From an uncultured Desulfovibrio sp. (lineage in GTDB: Bacteria > Desulfobacterota > Desulfovibrionia > Desulfovibrionales > Desulfovibrionaceae), in assembly GCA_900546145.1 (NCBI GenBank), contig URBN01000039.1, forward strand, positions 1 to 17,758: a stretch of 17,758 bases of DNA, in the 5' to 3' direction. Positions within the stretch are counted from its first letter, which is position 1, and each line of letters begins with the position of its first letter. The notes under the pieces were generated by a model that made no database searches, had not been told where the DNA came from, and worked only from the letters and a program-made list of their open reading frames with translations. Both the position numbers and the translations under genes were made by a program. Below are positions 1-6,684 of the stretch, piece after piece.

Positions 1-299
1 CCGATTGGCGAGCCATTTGCATTTTTTAAAAGTGCGAAAGATTCTTTACACTACCGATTTACTTTTGAGTATTGTGACAGTGAGCCCTGAGGCGAACAAG
101 ATTGTACGGGGATTGCCGAAGCCGGCGTTTTGAAGTTTGGCCTCTGGCAAAAAGCAAGAGGTGGCCGCAGGAAAAAAGCTCCCTGTGGCTACCCAAAAAA
201 GCAGTGTGGAATACGGCTGGCTTCATGTGCTGCAGTGCTTCTTCAACACTGGCCTTCTGTCGTTGGGCTACCCCTGTGACATTGCCAGCTTCCAGTTTC
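1..299. other. Left edge, no supported gene
   Basis: This stretch lies downstream of the minus-strand nuclease-family gene that ends at 300. Open frames cross it on both strands, but none has a convincing ribosome binding site or a sequence I recognise. One minus-strand frame overlaps the end of the nuclease gene in another phase and looks like a shadow. I see no clear hairpin-plus-T-run terminator for the minus-strand gene here. Confidence 0.5.
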
Positions 300-1982
300 T
301 CAAGCCACCTCGAAGCCCACTCTGGCCGATTTCTGGCAAAAGGCAATGCCCACATGGAGTATTGTCTTGCAGCCTTTCGCCCGCAGGCGGACGTCATAGT
401 CGTTGCGCTTGATCTGCTCCAAGGCGTGTCGGACTCCTTTGTCCATCTGCTCTACCGAGGATGCGCGCTTGAACTCCAGCACAGCCGCACGCCCGTTTTC
501 GCTGTCCCGGACAACGATGTCGTACAGGCCTTGTCCCGACTCGCCATTGGAGATGGTATCGCCATACTTCATTGCGAGGAGGCCAAACATCATTCCGTGA
601 TAATAGGATTCCTTTGCGTCATGGAAACTCGTTCCCACAAGCAGCGCGGTTAGCTGCTCCTCGAGCCCCTGGACATCCTGCGCCCAGAGAGCTCGGTACA
701 GGGCAGTTTGCCTGTTCACTGGGAGGATGTCCGCAAACCAGGCTTCCATTTCCTCCTGAAACACCTCCCGTACTTCCTTGTTGGGAATGACAAGAAGGCA
801 GTCTTTTGCGTTTTTTTCGCCTTCGTAGAGCTCTGCCCTGCTGGTCAGTGTGAGATATCCCGTGAGATGCAGGAGAGTCCAGAAATTGTTGGCGTTTTTG
901 AGGACGTCGATATAGTTCATATTGGGGTTGAGTTTTACGGCGATAGCGTTGCCGCCAAGAAGAGCGGCGATCTTGCCCTGGACATCTTCTTCTGCAGGGA
1001 GACGCCTGGCAAAGTCCCTGGGTAGCTCGTTGCTGCTGGTCCCCACCCAATAGGCTTTAGGTTTTTCCTTGGGTGCACTTTGCACATCGGCAAGATATTT
1101 CATGACGCTCCATGGGCAGTAGATGTCTGAATGATCCCCAAACTGATACCCGTCGTACCATTCTTTGAGGGCATCTCTTTTCTCCTCAAGACCGGCGTCA
1201 GAAAGCAGCTGGTCTACCTCACCTTGCGTGAAGCCAAAGACGTCAGCATACTTGGATGTGACAATATCAAAACAGTCCAGATTGTTCAGGCCAGCAAAGA
1301 CGCTTTCCCTGGTGATGTGCAGGGCGCCTGTGAGGATGCCGAATTTGAGATAGTCATTCGTCTTCAGAGCGCCAGAGAGAAAACCACGCATGAAACGGAT
1401 CATCTCATCATAAAATCCATTCTCGGCAGCTTTTGCAACCGGGACATCGTATTCATCAATGAGCATTATGGCAGGCTTGTCATAGTGACAGGACATGGCT
1501 CGTGTCAGAACCTGAAGAGCAAGCTCAAGTGTGTCCTCGTCGGTCTTTCTGTCCAGATAAAGCCGGATATAGTCCTTGTCATCGTTGCCCACTTTTTCAC
1601 TGGTCAGCAGATAGTTATGCTGATCGCAAAATGTACGGATCAGGACATGAATACGAGCAAGAGCCCGCTCAAAAGAAGGTTTCTCAATATCCTTTAGTGT
1701 CAGGAAGATGACAGGATACTGGTTCATCCACTTCCCACACAATGCCTCGTTTTTGGAAACCCTGAGACCGGCAAAAAATTGCCGGCTGTTCCGCGTGATG
1801 TCGAAGAACGAGGCCAGCATGGACATAAGCAATGTCTTGCCAAAGCGTCGCGGGCGGGTAAACAGGGATGCATCAGACGGAGACTCAAGGAATTTTTCCA
1901 GAAATCCGGTCTTATCGACGTAGTAACCACCAGCCTGGCGCAATGTATCGAAGTTCTCGGTGTTCCTGATTTTGACAGCCAT
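300..1982 (-). CDS. AAA-ATPase-like / PD-(D/E)XK nuclease family protein (DUF1703 type)
   Basis: The 560-residue protein has the architecture of the AAA-ATPase_like plus PDDEXK_9 family, common and often multicopy in gut bacteria and of unproven function. The N-terminal part carries the family hallmark YYVDKT (residues 20-25) and a Walker A-like RPRRFGKT (43-50). A Walker B-like IMLIDEYD follows at 172-179. The C-terminal part has YHGMMFG (461-467) and a nuclease-like D488...E503-F-K505 core (YDIVV, then AVLEFK), so the nuclease residues appear intact. I chose the ATG at 1982 because GGAAGGAG lies just upstream; an in-frame ATG 12 codons earlier has no such site. Length is normal for the family. 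It stands alone, pointing away from the esterase gene. Roles in mobile-element biology or defence have been suggested for relatives, but nothing here shows the role. Family assignment is strong; function is unknown. Confidence 0.9.
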   Translation of the reverse strand: MAVKIRNTENFDTLRQAGGYYVDKTGFLEKFLESPSDASLFTRPRRFGKTLLMSMLASFFDITRNSRQFFAGLRVSKNEALCGKWMNQYPVIFLTLKDIEKPSFERALARIHVLIRTFCDQHNYLLTSEKVGNDDKDYIRLYLDRKTDEDTLELALQVLTRAMSCHYDKPAIMLIDEYDVPVAKAAENGFYDEMIRFMRGFLSGALKTNDYLKFGILTGALHITRESVFAGLNNLDCFDIVTSKYADVFGFTQGEVDQLLSDAGLEEKRDALKEWYDGYQFGDHSDIYCPWSVMKYLADVQSAPKEKPKAYWVGTSSNELPRDFARRLPAEEDVQGKIAALLGGNAIAVKLNPNMNYIDVLKNANNFWTLLHLTGYLTLTSRAELYEGEKNAKDCLLVIPNKEVREVFQEEMEAWFADILPVNRQTALYRALWAQDVQGLEEQLTALLVGTSFHDAKESYYHGMMFGLLAMKYGDTISNGESGQGLYDIVVRDSENGRAAVLEFKRASSVEQMDKGVRHALEQIKRNDYDVRLRAKGCKTILHVGIAFCQKSARVGFEVA

Positions 1983-2510
1983 ACCTGCTCCTTCCGGGTG
2001 GACTATCGGGGCTTGCACATTTCAGTTCGCCTGATGCCAACGTATGGATTTTGCTCCATATGTTCAATCAAATTTCCCTGGTAAGGCACTACGGAGCTTG
2101 CCGGATGAATTTTCATACCAGGTGCAAGATCCCAGGCGGTGTTGCGGAGTTCTTCAGCAAAGCGTCCCTGCCGTCTTCCACCCGCTCCTCACCCGGATTG
2201 TTGTTTATGCGGTACATCATTTCCTGTATGCGTAAGCCGGTTTGTTTCGGCAGAGTCCACTAACGTGTCGTCCTGGGGATCGGGAAAACAATCGTCTGGT
2301 ACACGCCGCCTGGGCGTCAGGAGGCCGGTAGTATTAGGGAATTGACTGGCAACGGCAGGACGAAAACGCCTGCCCGCCATAGATTGTCATCAGCTGCAGA
2401 AAGTGTAGCCGGCGCAGTATGGACGGCTCCCGGGCCGCCCGGACATACAGAATCCTATTGTGTTTTTGCCAGCTGTTCACGGCAGTCTATATAGTGAGGC
2501 TGGGGCAATA
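1983..2510. other. Divergent intergenic region between nuclease and esterase genes
   Basis: This gap separates two divergent genes and must hold the promoter of the minus-strand nuclease gene, which I could not place with confidence. It contains one short minus-strand frame (2113-2220, listed separately) and a 6-bp hairpin GGCAGG/CCTGCC at 2354-2359/2369-2374 without a T-run. The many short open frames on both strands show no family resemblance. Confidence 0.5.
2113..2220 (-). CDS. Possible 35-residue small ORF or gene remnant upstream of the nuclease gene
   Basis: Starting at the tandem ATG at 2220, the minus strand encodes MMYRINNNPGEERVEDGRDA and continues for 15 more residues to a stop at 2113. 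The frame stays open upstream for 13 further codons before an in-frame stop, without another obvious start. The composition (RINNNPGEER, KNSATPPG) reads more like protein than most shadow frames here, and it lies in the same direction as the nuclease gene 130 bases downstream. There is no strong ribosome binding site. It could be a leader peptide, the remnant of a decayed gene, or chance. Confidence 0.2.
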   Translation of the reverse strand: MMYRINNNPGEERVEDGRDALLKNSATPPGILHLV

Positions 2511-2539
2511 TTGTGCACCATCTCCTGAAAGGATATAAT
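2511..2539 (+). promoter_or_regulatory. Sigma70-type promoter of the esterase gene
   Basis: TTGTGC (2511-2516) is followed, after exactly 17 bases, by a perfect TATAAT (2534-2539). Transcription would start near 2546 and give a leader of about 120 bases before the ATG at 2669. The -10 element is embedded in the palindrome at 2533-2555. Confidence 0.6.
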
Positions 2540-2555
2540 TCCCGAAGAATTATAT
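2533..2555. promoter_or_regulatory. Perfect 9-bp inverted repeat over the -10 element (operator candidate)
   Basis: ATATAATTC (2533-2541) and GAATTATAT (2547-2555) are perfect inverted arms with a 5-base spacer CCGAA. The palindrome covers the -10 box and the predicted start point, where a repressor would block initiation. The alternative is an RNA hairpin made only by longer transcripts, or chance in A+T-rich DNA. Confidence 0.4.
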
Positions 2556-2649
2556 GGCTGTGTGGGAGCCATGCCGTTTTAAGCGGCAGAAAATCGACGT
2601 TTGGAATCAATATAGATTCCTGGCCTGTTCAGGCACGTCGATTTTTTTT
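2554..2649 (+). ncRNA. Structured 5' leader of the esterase gene: two hairpins, a three-way junction and a T8 tract
   Basis: Successive perfect stems can be read. ATGGCT/AGCCAT (2554-2559/2567-2572) and GCCG/CGGC (2573-2576/2584-2587) come first. An 11-bp outer stem AAAATCGACGT/ACGTCGATTTT (2590-2600/2635-2645) follows. It encloses two side-by-side hairpins, GGAATC/GATTCC (2603-2608/2615-2620) and GCCT-GTTC-AGGC (2623-2634), making a compact three-way junction. Eight Ts (2642-2649) follow directly, then the ribosome binding site at 2657. This looks like a riboswitch or attenuator with a terminator-like end. I do not recognise a known riboswitch consensus, so the ligand and even the regulatory function are unassigned. 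Confidence 0.45.
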
Positions 2650-2668
2650 GTTTTATGGAGGTGAAAAA

Positions 2669-4504
2669 ATGAAACAGGCAGCAAAGATAGCGGCCGCAGC
2701 GATGGCTGCGGCGGGGTTATGGATGTACGGGGGGCAGCTTCCGGTTTACGCGGCAGCGGAAAGCAGCCGTGCGGCAGCTCATCTGACGGAGAGCCTGCCG
2801 GTGACGGCACTGACCCGGGTGTATGGTGACGGCGAGAAGATCGCGGCGGCCATGATTACATATCCGAAGGAGCTGAATGCTGCGGATGTGAGTGCCGGGG
2901 ATTTTTCCGTTGCTGGAAAGAAGATTGCCTCCGTTCATGTAAATGATAAGGAAGATTTTACGGGCAGTGCAAAGCAGGGCCGTTATGTGTTTTTGGAATT
3001 TGCTTATGAAAACACGGTGTATGACGGCGATTTGGCAAAAAAGCCCGGAAGGCCCAAAGAAAGCGATCACAAAGGGACAGATGCGCCAAAACATTCCAAC
3101 CGCAAACTGCCGGATCTGACCCTGCAGGTAACGCAGGTCCGTCCATTGAAGGCAGCGGATGGCAGCACTCTGGAAGCGAATGGCAGGAACATCACGTGCA
3201 CCACTGTGATTGAGCCGGACATCGCGCGGTTCAGGCAGTATGTCTACACGGATCCCGGGACGGGAAATTCCATGCCGTATAACCTGTATCTGCCGGAGCA
3301 GTATGATCCGCAAAAGAAATATCCGCTGTTCTTTTTCGTGGCCGACGCCAGCGCCAATATCAATGCTGTGACCACGCCCCTTTTCCAGGGAAACGGGGCC
3401 ACTGTCTGGGCCAGGCCGGCAGAGCAGGCCAGGCATGAATGTATTGTACTTGCGCCGCAGTATACCGCCGATTTGGTGGAAAAGCTGGGGATGATGACCA
3501 CGGATGAAAACAAGTGGACAGACGGGCTGACGCTCATCAGCCATCTGCTTTTTGATGTCATGGGCAGATACAGCGTGGACATGAACCGCATTTATGGCAC
3601 GGGGCAGTCCCAGGGGGGAATGACCAATATCGCCCTGAGCGACAAATACCCGGATTTGTTTGCCGGGCAGCTGTTGGTGGCCTGCCAGTGGGATGCGAAG
3701 GAAATGGAGGTCCTGAAGGATAAAAACCTCTGGATCGTCGTCTGTGAAGGGGACACCAAAGCCTTTCCCGGTATGAATGAGGCTGTGGCCCGCTGGGAAG
3801 CCCTAGGGAGCAAAGTCGCCAGGAATCAGCCGTTCTGGGACAGCAAGGCTCCTCTGGAAACCATCAATAAGGCTGTGCGCGGCATGGCGGCTCAGGGCCG
3901 GCATATCAACTATTCTGTCTTTGCCGGCGGCAACCACATGTATACATGGTCTTTTGCTTATAATATCGGGGCGCTGCGTGACTGGCTATTTGAGCAGAGG
4001 CTGAGCTCTTCTGCCAGCAGCGTCCGGCACAGTGAAGTCTCCAGGGCCCTGATGGATGCCGGCATCAGCTATTATAAAGCCGGCGGCTATACGGACGCTC
4101 TGAGGTTTTTTCAGGCGGCAGACAGCCGCGGCCATATGAAGGCGCCGCGTTACCTCGGCTTATGCTATGAAAATGGCTATGGCGTTGCCAGAGATCCGGA
4201 AAAAGCGGCATTCTATTATCGGAAGGCTGCTGACCGCGGCGATATAACGGGCACCTGCCGTCTGGGGTATCTGTATGAGCAGGGGCTGGGCGTAGCCAGG
4301 GATTATGGCAGGGCGATGGAGCTTTACAAAAAGTCCGCCCAGCGCGGGGATATCATTGCCGCTCCGGGGATGGTGGCTGTGGGAAAAATGTACGCGGCCG
4401 GACTCGGTGTCCCAAAGGATCTGACCGAAGCCAGAGCCTGGTTTCAGAAGGCCCTGGCCGCCGGCTATGACAAAGCGTCTGATGAATTGAAGAAGCTGGA
4501 ATGA
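2669..4504 (+). CDS. Secreted alpha/beta-hydrolase esterase (PHB-depolymerase/feruloyl-esterase-like) with C-terminal Sel1 repeats
   Basis: This 611-residue protein starts with a Sec-type signal peptide (Lys-rich start, Ala/Met/Gly-rich core, likely cleavage near VYAAA, residues 26-30). Residues about 35-185 form an Ig-like N-terminal region like those in front of secreted esterases. The hydrolase core (about 185-445) has the nucleophile motif GQSQGG with Ser314, a candidate acid Asp362 (CEGDTK) and a candidate His423 (GGNHMYTWS). Residues about 460-611 are Sel1-like repeats (YLGLCYENGYGVARDPEKA, YLYEQGLGVARDYGRA, MYAAGLGVPKDLTEA). I chose the ATG at 2669 because GGAGGTG sits 5 bases upstream; the open frame reaches 52 codons further back but without a start signal. 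The substrate is unknown: an ester in polymers, plant phenolics or peptides is possible. The Ig, esterase and Sel1 combination and the A+T-rich upstream DNA hint at acquisition by transfer, perhaps from a Negativicutes-like donor (inference). Confidence 0.85.
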   Translation: MKQAAKIAAAAMAAAGLWMYGGQLPVYAAAESSRAAAHLTESLPVTALTRVYGDGEKIAAAMITYPKELNAADVSAGDFSVAGKKIASVHVNDKEDFTGSAKQGRYVFLEFAYENTVYDGDLAKKPGRPKESDHKGTDAPKHSNRKLPDLTLQVTQVRPLKAADGSTLEANGRNITCTTVIEPDIARFRQYVYTDPGTGNSMPYNLYLPEQYDPQKKYPLFFFVADASANINAVTTPLFQGNGATVWARPAEQARHECIVLAPQYTADLVEKLGMMTTDENKWTDGLTLISHLLFDVMGRYSVDMNRIYGTGQSQGGMTNIALSDKYPDLFAGQLLVACQWDAKEMEVLKDKNLWIVVCEGDTKAFPGMNEAVARWEALGSKVARNQPFWDSKAPLETINKAVRGMAAQGRHINYSVFAGGNHMYTWSFAYNIGALRDWLFEQRLSSSASSVRHSEVSRALMDAGISYYKAGGYTDALRFFQAADSRGHMKAPRYLGLCYENGYGVARDPEKAAFYYRKAADRGDITGTCRLGYLYEQGLGVARDYGRAMELYKKSAQRGDIIAAPGMVAVGKMYAAGLGVPKDLTEARAWFQKALAAGYDKASDELKKLE

Positions 4505-4597
4505 GGGCGCCGGGAAATCCGGAACAGTACCCGGCGGCCTGCATGGGCAAAGTGCCCGGGAAAACGGGAATATTTCCTGAGGACAGAAGCTTCAGAG

Positions 4598-4617
4598 AAA
4601 AAAAGCCTGCAACAGGC
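4598..4617 (-). terminator. Small intrinsic terminator candidate, minus strand
   Basis: On the minus strand GCCTG-TTG-CAGGC is followed by seven Ts. No minus-strand gene ends here, so if real it would stop antisense or read-through transcription from the right before it enters the esterase gene. The stem is only 5 bp. Confidence 0.4.
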
Positions 4618-4715
4618 AGACTCCGCAGATGCCAGTCTCCCGGGTTTCCGTTGCCGGCAGGCTGCAGAAGAAAAACAGCATAAGTCCCGTTTCGTTTTAT
4701 ATGTGGCCAGGCTGT

Positions 4716-4770
4716 GTCCGGTGAACGTTCCGTGTCAGGCGATCGTTCACCGGACCCATTAAACGATCGC
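4716..4770. repeat. Overlapping, mutually exclusive inverted repeats
   Basis: GTCCGGTGAACG (4716-4727) pairs perfectly over 12 bp with CGTTCACCGGAC (4744-4755). GCGATCGTT (4739-4747) pairs perfectly over 9 bp with AACGATCGC (4762-4770). The middle segment around 4744-4747 takes part in both, so the two stems exclude each other. They could be alternative RNA hairpins or the nested ends of a lost element. Confidence 0.7.
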
Positions 4771-4777
4771 TTATTGG

Positions 4778-4815
4778 CTCCCCCTCACCGGTAGCAGGAG
4801 GGTGAGGGGGGGGGA
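4778..4815. repeat. 10-bp inverted repeat containing a G9 homopolymer
   Basis: CCCCCTCACC (4780-4789) is inverted at GGTGAGGGGG (4801-4810), and the right arm runs into a nine-G tract. Long G tracts are prone to slippage, but no reading frame crosses this one convincingly. Confidence 0.6.
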
Positions 4816-4819
4816 GGAA

Positions 4820-4890
4820 TGTCAGGGACACCCCTGTCAGACGAAAGTTCTGGTGACCCCCAAAACGAACAAAAACTGACCCCTCTGTCC
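4820..4890. repeat. Short direct repeats resembling an IS21-type end (remnant candidate)
   Basis: TGACCCC occurs at 4854-4860 and 4877-4883, 23 bases apart, within a CAAAACGAACAAAAAC context; TGTCAG occurs at 4820-4825 and 4835-4840. Repeated TGACCCC-like blocks separated by A-rich spacers are reminiscent, from memory, of the multiple terminal repeats of IS21-family elements. No istA or istB gene is present, so at most this is a solo end. Confidence 0.25.
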
Positions 4891-5157
4891 TGTCCCGGGG
4901 CTCCGGGACGGCTTGCGGATAAGCTCAGGGATATCCATTTTATTATTTTTTTTTGAAAATGATGTGCCGGGAGAGAGACGGATTGTTATATTCCGTTATT
5001 CGGAACGGGATGGCCTTCCGTCTCTGTCTCCTGTTTTTATACTATTTCTCATCCGGGGAACCTCTGATATCTGGATGTATAACGTCGTTAAAATAGGTGT
5101 TTAAAGCTGTTCGCAGTGAATTCTTTTTCCTTCAAGATCATAAGTATTGAGGTAAGC

Positions 5158-5532
5158 ATGAAGGAAAAAAGATTAAGCAGCGTGGCTGAGCTGGTAGGGA
5201 GCAATATAGCCGAGCGCAGAAAACAGAAACATATGACCCAGGCCCGTATGGGCGAACTGCTCGGCATCACCACGGATTCCCTGTGCCGGATGGAGCGGGG
5301 GATCATTGCACCCAGGTTTCACAGACTGGCCGATATCGCTGCTATTCTGGGATGCTCGGTAGCCGATTTGTTCGTTGCTCCGGGCGAGATCGTCGTAAAA
5401 ATACCGGAACTTGAAGATGCCGGACTCCAGGCTGACCCGGCTGCTATTTCGGCCGAAATAGCAAAGCTCTCGCGGATTTCATACGAAATATCTAATAAAA
5501 TAGCGGCACTATCCGGGCTTTTGCATAAATAA
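5158..5532 (+). CDS. Xre/Cro-C1-type helix-turn-helix transcriptional regulator
   Basis: This is a 124-residue protein with one HTH_3 domain at about residues 14-73. It includes the recognition-helix region MTQARMGELLGITTDSLCRMERG and the family-typical ADIAAILGCSVADLF. The C-terminal part (about 95-122) is a heptad-like helix suited to dimerisation. I chose the ATG at 5158 because TGAGGTAAGC lies directly upstream; an in-frame GTG 14 codons earlier (5116) has no clear site. It is encoded alone, between the repeat-rich stretch and the convergent secreted-protein operon. Its target is not evident. Orphan regulators of this kind are frequent in accessory or phage-derived DNA, and control of the neighbouring esterase or of itself is speculation. 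Confidence 0.85.
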   Translation: MKEKRLSSVAELVGSNIAERRKQKHMTQARMGELLGITTDSLCRMERGIIAPRFHRLADIAAILGCSVADLFVAPGEIVVKIPELEDAGLQADPAAISAEIAKLSRISYEISNKIAALSGLLHK

Positions 5533-5855
5533 CGGAAGAAGCGGCCCGGAAGGTGTACCGGACTGCTCCCCGGAACCGTCAAATCCTGACGCCGCCTGAC
5601 CGCCGGGCTTTTCTGTTCGGCCGGCCTTTGTGCGTCTGCACGGAGGGGCTGGTTCCGTACGCCTGTCTGGGAATGAGTCCGGCCGTAGGTTCCGAAAACC
5701 GGAATTTATGAAAGGTATCACGTCTTTTGACGGGACACCGGCCGGGGTGAGCCGGGCCGGGGGACTCCGGAAACAGGAATCCCGGGAAGGTGCCGCTTTT
5801 GGGAGCGCTCCTTCCCGGGATTGTATCCGGCGTATGGATTCAGTGTGCGGCCTGA
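5533..5855. other. Convergent intergenic region with a strong hairpin
   Basis: This lies between the ends of the plus-strand regulator and the minus-strand secreted-protein operon. It holds the 13-bp inverted repeat at 5778-5822 and otherwise G+C-rich sequence without a credible gene. A plus-strand frame from 5630 to 6139 runs antisense into the next gene and is rejected. Confidence 0.5.
5778..5822 (-). terminator. Long hairpin downstream of the secreted-protein operon
   Basis: AATCCCGGGAAGG (5778-5790) is a perfect 13-bp inverted match to CCTTCCCGGGATT (5810-5822), with a 19-base loop. It lies 34 bases past the stop of the minus-strand gene, where a 3' end is expected. It lacks a real T-run, so it may act as a 3' stabilising stem rather than as an intrinsic terminator. 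Confidence 0.45.
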
Positions 5856-6665
5856 CTACCAGGAACTCATGGCGGGAGCGTCTCCCTGACCGGTATTGTC
5901 AGCTCCGCCCTGGACCGGCTCCTGCGGAGCGGGGGGCGCGGCAGTATCCACGCCGCCGGCGGGGCTGGCTGGCGCCGGCTCGTTTCCCGCACCGGAAGGT
6001 CCGGGTGCGGGCGCCGTTTCAGTGCCCCCGGGAGAAGCGGGCTTTGCGGGAGGAGCGGCGTCGAAATCGGCGTCATGCTGGGTATTATCCGCGGCCGCCG
6101 CGGGATCGCGGACCTTCACGTACGTGTCCGAGTTGTTGATGACGTACCACAGTCCGTCAGGATACTGCTTAACCCAGACCCTGCGGTCCTGGTCGGCTCC
6201 CGAGGAGCGGAGGAAAACTCTGAGGTAATCCTGCGTCGGGGACGTTCTGACGATGTTCAGGCTGTAGTTGTCTGGGGACATCCTGTAGCCGTTTTCAGGG
6301 CTTGTTCCCGCAGCGAAGCTCTGAAAAATGTACCTGTAGTGCGGATCCTTCAGGCGGCGCACGAAGGTGACGTATTTCTGGCTGCCCTCCCAGTTGGCGT
6401 CAGTGTGCATGATGAAGCGGAGCATTTTTGATGCCTCTGCCCTGCGCTGGGGATCCAGGTAGCAGAACACCGCGTCAAAATACATTTTCACGGCGCCCTG
6501 GGGAGTTCTGGCCGCAGTCTGGCAGCGTGACTTGAATTCGCTGTAGGTAGACGGCAGTCCTCCGGATCCGGAAGACTGCGCCGGAGCGGATGCGGCCGGG
6601 CCCACGCAGAGGAGGAACAGCGCAGCAGCGGAAAAAAGAACAGGGGAAAAGAGATGCTTCTTCAT
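5856..6665 (-). CDS. Secreted protein of unknown function with Pro/Ala-rich tail (resembles DUF6935)
   Basis: This 269-residue protein has a Sec signal peptide (MKKHLFSPVLFSAAALFLLC, residues 1-20) that probably ends at about ASA-PAQ (27). A compact domain at about 52-187 contains TPQGAVKMYFDAVFCYLD, FAAGTSPENGY, YLRVFLRSSGAD and a final WVKQYPDGLWYVI strand. This pattern reminds me of the DUF6935 family, a recollection and not a search result. Residues 190-269 are a low-complexity Pro/Ala/Gly tail, perhaps a spacer. The ATG at 6665 was chosen for AAAGGAG just upstream and for the signal peptide; the frame is open 41 codons further back but overlaps the upstream gene. The gene lies 19 bases after the Cys-rich secreted protein, so the two are probably co-transcribed and act together in the periplasm or at the surface. 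Confidence 0.75.
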   Translation of the reverse strand: MKKHLFSPVLFSAAALFLLCVGPAASAPAQSSGSGGLPSTYSEFKSRCQTAARTPQGAVKMYFDAVFCYLDPQRRAEASKMLRFIMHTDANWEGSQKYVTFVRRLKDPHYRYIFQSFAAGTSPENGYRMSPDNYSLNIVRTSPTQDYLRVFLRSSGADQDRRVWVKQYPDGLWYVINNSDTYVKVRDPAAAADNTQHDADFDAAPPAKPASPGGTETAPAPGPSGAGNEPAPASPAGGVDTAAPPAPQEPVQGGADNTGQGDAPAMSSW

Positions 6666-6684
6666 GAGGTCTCCTTTGGGGCTG

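Larger units (their letters stand above)
4505..5157. other. Repeat-rich intergenic region, probable mobile-element scar
   Basis: No gene is supported over 650 bases. The region holds the minus-strand terminator candidate, a set of overlapping inverted repeats at 4716-4815 with a G9 tract, TGACCCC-type direct repeats at 4854-4883, and an A+T-rich stretch from 4930 to 5157 that should contain the promoter of the Xre regulator. I could not place that promoter confidently. A small frame overlapping the esterase stop (4501-4683) has no protein-like features. Confidence 0.5.

Noticed and set aside
59..397. 112-codon minus-strand frame overlapping the end of the nuclease gene, considered as a frameshifted extension
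   Set aside because: The nuclease-family protein ends at a normal place for its family, so no frameshift needs to be invoked.
2717..3544. 275-codon minus-strand frame inside the esterase gene
   Set aside because: The esterase reading is supported by signal peptide, catalytic motif and Sel1 repeats; this is its antisense shadow.
4501..4683. 60-codon frame overlapping the esterase stop codon by ATGA
   Set aside because: The overlap looks like translational coupling, but the encoded sequence is Pro/Arg/Lys-rich without structure and runs through the terminator-like hairpin.
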